Shown one piece after another: positions 61,147-64,000 of a stretch of DNA of 64,000 nucleotides. Position 1 is the stretch's first letter. The number at the start of each line of letters is the position of its first letter. The stretch comes from Pontederia crassipes (lineage: Eukaryota > Streptophyta > Magnoliopsida > Commelinales > Pontederiaceae), in assembly GCA_030549335.1 (NCBI GenBank), contig CM060183.1:35400768-35464767 (forward strand), given 5' to 3'. The notes under the pieces are model-generated. The model was not told the DNA's origin. It made no database searches and saw nothing but the letters and a program-made list of their open reading frames with translations. The position numbers and the translations under genes are program-made.

Positions 61147-62878
61147 TGATGCGTTGAAATGATGTAGCAAAATAAAATCGCTAGCAAGTGCACTAGTCGC
61201 TCAAGTAATATAGTAAAAAGGAGTAAGAGTGTCGAACCCACGAGGAATATTATTAATTCAATATCTGAATCTTTAAATTAATAAGAGAGGAAAAACATGG
61301 ATTTTGAAAATAATTTTTATAAAATAAAATAAATAAAATAAAATAAAGATAAGATAGTTGTGTTGAAGTTAGGCCTTAGGATGAAAATAGATCAGGATAA
61401 ATATTTGAACCATAAAAGAAAAATTTAATCTTTAATAATGGATTAGAGTCCCCTTAAATTATTAACTTGACATAATTAAATTACAATCTCCACAAACTGG
61501 CATCCCCTCAATCTAAGTATGCAAATTAAACTATCTTAATTTAATAAGAATTGAAATCTCCACAAACTGACATCCCATCAAATCATATTAAAATTAAGAC
61601 GCATTAAATTGGATTCCCTAGTCTAATAATCACTCCACAAACTCGTATAGATTAACAGACCACACAAATTTGATTATCCACACACTAGTTATCAAATTCA
61701 TTCAATTATTAATTTCACATAAAGTCAATTAATTTAATTAATTAATTCTGAAATCAAATAGTCCACAAACTGGTAATTACTCAACTCAGAAATCCAAATA
61801 ATTAAATAAAAAACACTAAGCACAATTAACTAATTGATCAGAAAAGATTAAAACAAATAATGTAGAGTCCAAATAATTTCCCTTCAATAATAATCTCCTA
61901 AAATAATAATCTTAAAAAAACATGGAGTTCATCCTAGAAAATTTGGAGAGATAATAACATAATAACAATAATAATTGGAAGAATTACACTCAAAATAGAA
62001 GTAGAGCTCTCGAATTGGACAGACAGTCGGGCAGCCTCTCGGACTTGATCAGGGTCGCGATCAATTTCCAGCCGTCGCACCTCTCTCCTCTTGGTCGTAA
62101 CCTGCAGACTCACGACTCGTCGTGGAAGAAAACCTAAACTTCCAAGCACACCTTGGAACGACGGATTCTTCACGTATTTATAGGTGTGGACGACCTTCAA
62201 TTTGATTCCGACCGTAACATCGTACGGTTGACTTTAAAACTATGAGATAAACTCGGCCAAAAATGATAATTCATCTAACTATTATGCCCAAAAGATAAAT
62301 CCTTTTTTCTTTACCCCTTTGAATCTCGGCCAAAACAAAATTCTTTTATCTTTACGCCCTATGGATCTCGGCCAAAACCAAAATTTCCTTGCCATTATCC
62401 CCTCCAAATATCGGCAAAAACAATATTCCTTTATCCAAATCTCAGCTAAAACGGAAAGTCTTCACGCCATTATGCCCAAAAAGATAAAATCTTTTTATCT
62501 TTACCCCTTCATATCTCAACCAAAAAGTGATCATCTCCTTTGTAATCTCGCTAAAAAATGATGAAATCTGATCTCGTTACGCCCAAAATTCAAGTTGCAT
62601 TCGTTTTCACCCCCAACGAAATAAAGATGTAATTTATCTAACCATGAGATCATCTCGGTCGAAATATAATTCTTTATGACCGATTCATATTACTTGCAAA
62701 ATAATTATAAGAATTAAATAAATTCCTCTTTAGTTAAAATATTCAAAACATTAATAATTAAAATTGATAAATTCGGAATTACAACTAAAAGTGACTAAAA
62801 TTGATGCATGTCATGATCAAATTATAGAAAAATTAATTAAAATAATAAACTAAAATATGTTATATTTTGCATGCATCA
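61147..62878. mobile_element. Solo LTR inserted in the RNase H region (1732 bp)
   Basis: Begins TGATGCGTTGAAATGATG and ends TTTGCATGCATCA, with a perfect 5-bp duplication CTATG (61142-61146 and 62879-62883). TG...CA ends and the duplication identify an LTR. It contains degenerate repeats of ATCTCGGCCAAAA with CTTTACGCCC words at 62240-62560. It splits the RNase H reading frame of the host element. Orientation is not clear. Confidence 0.85.
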
Positions 62879-62883
62879 CTATG

Positions 62884-64000
62884 CTTCACGCCAGCTGAAG
62901 AAGCATGATGTTAACTACCCCACGCATGACCTAGAGCTAGCTACTATAGTCTTTGCGCTGAAGATATGGAGACACTATTTGTATGTGGAGACTTTTGAGA
63001 TCTTCACAGATCATAAGAGTCTCAAATACATCTTTGATTAGAGAGACCTTAATATGAGGCAATGCCATTGGTTGGAGCTCTTGAAGGATTATGAATTTAC
63101 TATTAATTACCATCCTGGTAAAGCAAATTCAGTCGCAGATGCACTAAGCAGAAAATGAGAAGGTTCACTAGCTTACATCAGAGTAAGAGAGTATGAGATG
63201 TTGCAGGAGTTAGACCAGTGGTGTCCCAGACTTGATAGTAATGAAGCGATATGGATGATGCAACATATGAGACCCAATATGATTGACATGATCATAGTTG
63301 CTCAGAAGGAGGATCCTGAGTATCAGAAGGTGCTGAAGAGATGTCAGTAGGAGCCGAATGACTTCCAAATATCAACAGATGGAGGAATTCGGTATAGAGA
63401 CATATTATGAGTTCCCTCATATGCCACTATCAGATGGGAGGTTATGGACGAGTTCCAGAAGTCCGAGTTTGCTATCGACCCTAGAAGCACGAAGATGTAC
63501 AGCGCAGCTACTGATGGTCGAACATGAAGAGGGAGATAATCAGAGGTGAAGATTGAACATCAGAGGCCCTATGGAAAGTTGAAGACTCTAGATGTCCCAC
63601 AATGGAAGTGAGATAATCACTTTGGATTTTGTATCCAATTTGCCCAGGTCCAATAAGGGTCATGATGCCATATGGGTGGTAGTAGACAGATTCACGAAGG
63701 CGGCGCACTTCATCCCTATCCGGTGAAAGCAGTTGGTAGAGAATCTACTGGACTTATATGTTAGGGAGGTGATTAGACTAGACGGCATTCCAGCATCGAT
63801 TGTTTGAGACCGAGATCCCAGATTCACTGCTAGATTCTGGAAGAGCATGCATGAGGCATTTGGCATCAGGCTGAATTGTGCTGCTTTCCACCCTCAGACC
63901 GATGGGCAATCCGAGATGACTATACAGACATTAGAGAACATGTTGTGAGCTTGTGCACTGAATTGACAGAGTAGCTGGGATGAGCATATCCATCTGATCC
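62884..64000 (+). pseudogene. Gypsy RNase H end and integrase, partial and decayed
   Basis: The RNase H remainder ([43 protein letters not shown]) runs to about 63155, then a linker. The integrase core is seen from about 63600 ([44 protein letters not shown]) and runs off the window end. Multiple stops interrupt it, several at places where a C-to-T or G-to-A change would make a stop. Confidence 0.9.

Overview
The window is plant nuclear DNA. It has short GT-AG introns, a plant florigen gene in two copies, a plant-type CTP synthase gene, and dense nested plant transposons (CACTA, hAT, Mutator-like, RTE LINE, Ty3/gypsy LTR elements and a probable Helitron end). The GC-rich third positions of the florigen exons would suit a monocot, but the species cannot be fixed from this sequence.

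Layout. 1-1029 is the right end of a CACTA-type element. 1616-17923 and 17926-29956 are two head-to-tail copies of one segmental duplication. Each copy ends with a complete four-exon FLOWERING LOCUS T (FT)-like gene on the minus strand (exons 14489-15619 and 26521-27651), and the two predicted 176-residue proteins are identical. Unit 1 itself holds an older, diverged tandem duplication (2572-9262 and 9263-about 13530). Unit 2 lacks about 4.26 kb of it, apparently through recombination between two related 1.2-kb CACTA elements, which leaves a chimeric element at 23934-25135. A degraded LINE RNase H fragment lies at the far end of both units.

31199-36449 (minus strand) is an intact 21-exon CTP synthase gene of 604 codons, the only clear housekeeping gene here. 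36894-53449 is AT-rich intergenic DNA with several delimited insertions: a 5'-truncated RTE LINE, three Mutator-like elements with perfect 9-bp target duplications, hAT-like miniature elements, a Helitron-like 3' terminus, and a 2.38-kb solo LTR. From 53450 to the window end lies one decayed Ty3/gypsy retrotransposon in plus orientation (5' LTR, primer-binding site, gag, protease, RT, RNase H, integrase). Two further solo LTRs have inserted into its coding region, each with a perfect 5-bp target duplication.

The most interesting locus is the duplicated florigen. The FT halves of the two units are nearly identical while the transposon-rich halves differ by about 1 percent. Both copies carry Gln in place of the conserved Gly of the segment-B YAPGW motif. 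The two genes share about 2.3 kb of upstream DNA and then face different distal sequence. All exon structures come from reading splice sites and family conservation by eye; no alignment software or database was used.
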